Source: Halorubellus sp. JP-L1
GTDB taxonomy: Archaea; Halobacteriota; Halobacteria; Halobacteriales; Natrialbaceae
Assembly: GCF_011440375.1 (NCBI RefSeq)
Contig: NZ_JAAOIR010000003.1
Span: 305,394 to 369,393, forward strand
Length of the DNA: 64,000 nucleotides
Direction: 5' to 3'
Shown here: positions 62,984 through 64,000 of the stretch, piece by piece
Layout: every line of letters begins with the position of its first letter
Position numbering within the stretch: the stretch's first letter is position 1
Made by a program: the position numbers and the translations under genes
Notes under the pieces: generated by a model
Told to the model about the DNA's origin: nothing
Database searches by the model: none
Seen by the model: the letters and a program-made list of their open reading frames with translations, nothing else

Positions 62984-64000
62984 TCAGTGCGAGTGCTCGC
63001 TGCGACCGGACGACCCGCGGTGCTGGGACTGGCCCTGCTCCTGCTGACTCCGCTGGGCGAACTGCTGTCCGCCCTGGGAGCCCGACTGGTGCCCGCCCTG
63101 GGAACCCGACTGGTGCCCCTGGTCGGACAGCCCTTCCTCGCCGACGTGCTCGAGGTCGCCGCCGAACTGGTGCTGCTCGCCGCGCTGCCCCTCGAACTGG
63201 CCCTGCTGCTCGTACTGACCACCGGTCTGCCCGTGGCGCTCCTGCCCCATCCGGCTCGTCATGCCCTGACCGTACTGGTCGGACTGACCACTCCCACCGG
63301 AGTGGCCCTGGCTACCCTGGAATCCCTGGCCACCGGACTGGTGCTGTCCCGTCTGGGACCGACCAGACTGCCGTTGCGAGCCCTGATGTTGTGACCCGTG
63401 CTGGCCCTGCTGACCCTGCTGTCCGTGCTGGCCCTGCTGGCCGTGCTGGCCCTGCTGGCCGTGCTGGCCCTGCTGTCCGTGCTGGCCCTGCTGGCCGTGC
63501 TGGCCCTGCTGGCCGTGCTGGCCCTGCTGGCCGTGCTGGCCCTGCTGTCCGTGCTGGCCCTGCTGTCCGTGCTGGCCCTGCTGACCCTGCTGGTGGCCCT
63601 GCTGACCCTGCTGGCCCTGCTGTCCTGTTCCACCGTGCTGCTGGCCGCCCTGGTGCTGCTGGCCGCCCTGGTTTTGCTGTCCGCTCTGGTGCTGCTGGCC
63701 CTGGAGCGGGTACTGTTGCTGGCCGCCCTGCTGGTGACCCATCCCGTGCTGACCTTGCTGGCCCTGCTGTCCTGTTCCACCGTGCTGCTGGTGACCCTGC
63801 TGGCCCTGCTGGTCACCGAACGAGCCACGGGAATGCTCGCTGTGTTGCTGACCCTGCTGGTGGCCTTGCTGACCGTGCTGGCCCTGCTGACCGTGCTGGC
63901 CCTGCTGACCGTGCTGGCCCTGCTGACCGTGCTGGCCCTGCTGGCCCTGCTGACCGTGCTGGCCCTGCTGGCCCTGCTGACCGTGCTGGCCCTGCTGGCC
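62984..64000 (-). CDS. Low-complexity Gln/Gly/His repeat protein, partial (N-terminus outside window)
   Basis: Open frame from the window edge to the stop at 62984, at least 338 codons. Most of it is GQQGQHGQ-type repeats encoded by an 18-bp DNA unit (GGCCAGCACGGCCAGCAG) in long tandem runs at about 63396-63625 and 63868-64000. The C-terminal part is more varied (GQGMTSRMGQERHGQTGGQY) and ends SGRSEHSH. Internal ATGs such as 63742 exist but the frame continues upstream. His-rich repeats could bind metals; the protein is probably disordered. It is upstream of, and on the same strand as, the Gln/Gly-rich DUF326 gene. Confidence 0.75.
   Translation of the reverse strand, partial: GQQGQHGQQGQQGQHGQQGQQGQHGQQGQHGQQGQHGQQGQHGQQGHQQGQQHSEHSRGSFGDQQGQQGHQQHGGTGQQGQQGQHGMGHQQGGQQQYPLQGQQHQSGQQNQGGQQHQGGQQHGGTGQQGQQGQQGHQQGQQGQHGQQGQHGQQGQHGQQGQHGQQGQHGQQGQHGQQGQHGQQGQHGQQGQHGQQGQQGQHGSQHQGSQRQSGRSQTGQHQSGGQGFQGSQGHSGGSGQSDQYGQGMTSRMGQERHGQTGGQYEQQGQFEGQRGEQHQFGGDLEHVGEEGLSDQGHQSGSQGGHQSGSQGGQQFAQRSQQEQGQSQHRGSSGRSEHSH
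63396..63625. repeat. Tandem 18-bp coding repeat
   Basis: CCGTGCTGGCCCTGCTGG-type units in tandem, encoding GQHGQQ on the minus strand. Near-identical units suggest recent slippage. Another run is at 63868-64000. Confidence 0.85.
63868..64000. repeat. Tandem 18/27-bp coding repeat at window end
   Basis: Same unit as above with TCAGCA variants (ACCGTGCTGGCCCTGCTG) and occasional extra CTGGCC steps; continues out of the window. Confidence 0.8.

Noticed and set aside
63396..64000. Tandem repeat resembling a CRISPR array
   Set aside because: The repeat is an in-frame 18-bp coding unit with no unique spacers; it encodes a continuous GQHGQQ protein.
1..64000. tRNA, rRNA and replication-origin signals
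   Set aside because: No cloverleaf-like tRNA, rRNA stretch, or orc1/cdc6 gene with origin boxes was seen by eye. A covariance-model scan would be decisive.

Overview
The window is a stretch of a haloarchaeal (class Halobacteria) chromosome or large replicon. The evidence is high GC with strong third-position GC in most genes, Asp/Glu-rich proteins, twin-arginine and lipobox signals, many leaderless starts with a TATA element about 27 bases upstream, many ATGA-type gene overlaps, and families largely confined to haloarchaea (bat-type HTH regulators, HalOD1, DUF7344-type winged helices, halocyanin-like cupredoxins). No rRNA, tRNA or CRISPR array was recognised.

Layout. 1-5005: an AddAB-like helicase/nuclease pair, the helicase cut by the window edge. 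5252-13803: a DUF411 metal-binding lipoprotein, an aldehyde dehydrogenase, an MBL-fold hydrolase, a heliorhodopsin, a P1B-4 metal ATPase and an amidase. 13895-17895: a small metal/redox membrane island with a SHOCT protein, a truncated permease next to an IS200/IS605-like end, a DUF302 protein, a cupredoxin-TM-SHOCT fusion and a TM-HTH regulator with a small partner. 18151-24504: an archaeal DUF234-type ATPase and a run of membrane or secreted proteins. 24698-29094: mobile and foreign DNA, with an IS4-like element, an IS6 element with intact 8-bp target duplications, and an AT-rich segment carrying a trypsin-like protease and a membrane protein. 29438-41374: a flavodoxin, a degraded second copy of the TM-HTH pair, a frameshifted four-helix copper protein, a translationally coupled cell-surface operon (CWB2-like domains, DUF4396), a K+ channel-like protein, a CopB-type P1B-3 ATPase, a lipoprotein and a UspA protein.

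41422-53244 is a coherent catabolic island: SDR, amidohydrolase-2, cyclic amidohydrolase, asparaginase, a complete NMT1/THI5-type ABC importer, an Lrp regulator, an isochorismatase-family amidase, a creatinase-fold M24 protein lacking the metal ligands, and an aldehyde dehydrogenase. Together they suggest import and stepwise hydrolysis of an N-containing cyclic compound (hydantoin, pyrimidine or creatinine-like).

53245-64000 is regulator-rich: a possible IS1341-type scar, HalOD1, two bat-type HTH proteins, DUF7344-type proteins, and an unusual degenerate tandem array with a strict 13-bp period (55049-55334). It ends with a pentapeptide-repeat K+ channel preceded by a tiny repeat ORF, a four-helix Cys-rich protein with a Gln/Gly-rich extension, and a very low-complexity Gln/Gly/His repeat protein that runs off the end.

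Recurrent themes are copper and other metal handling (DUF411, cupredoxin, two P1B ATPases, two DUF326-type proteins, SHOCT proteins), membrane-linked sensing, and cyclic-amide catabolism.
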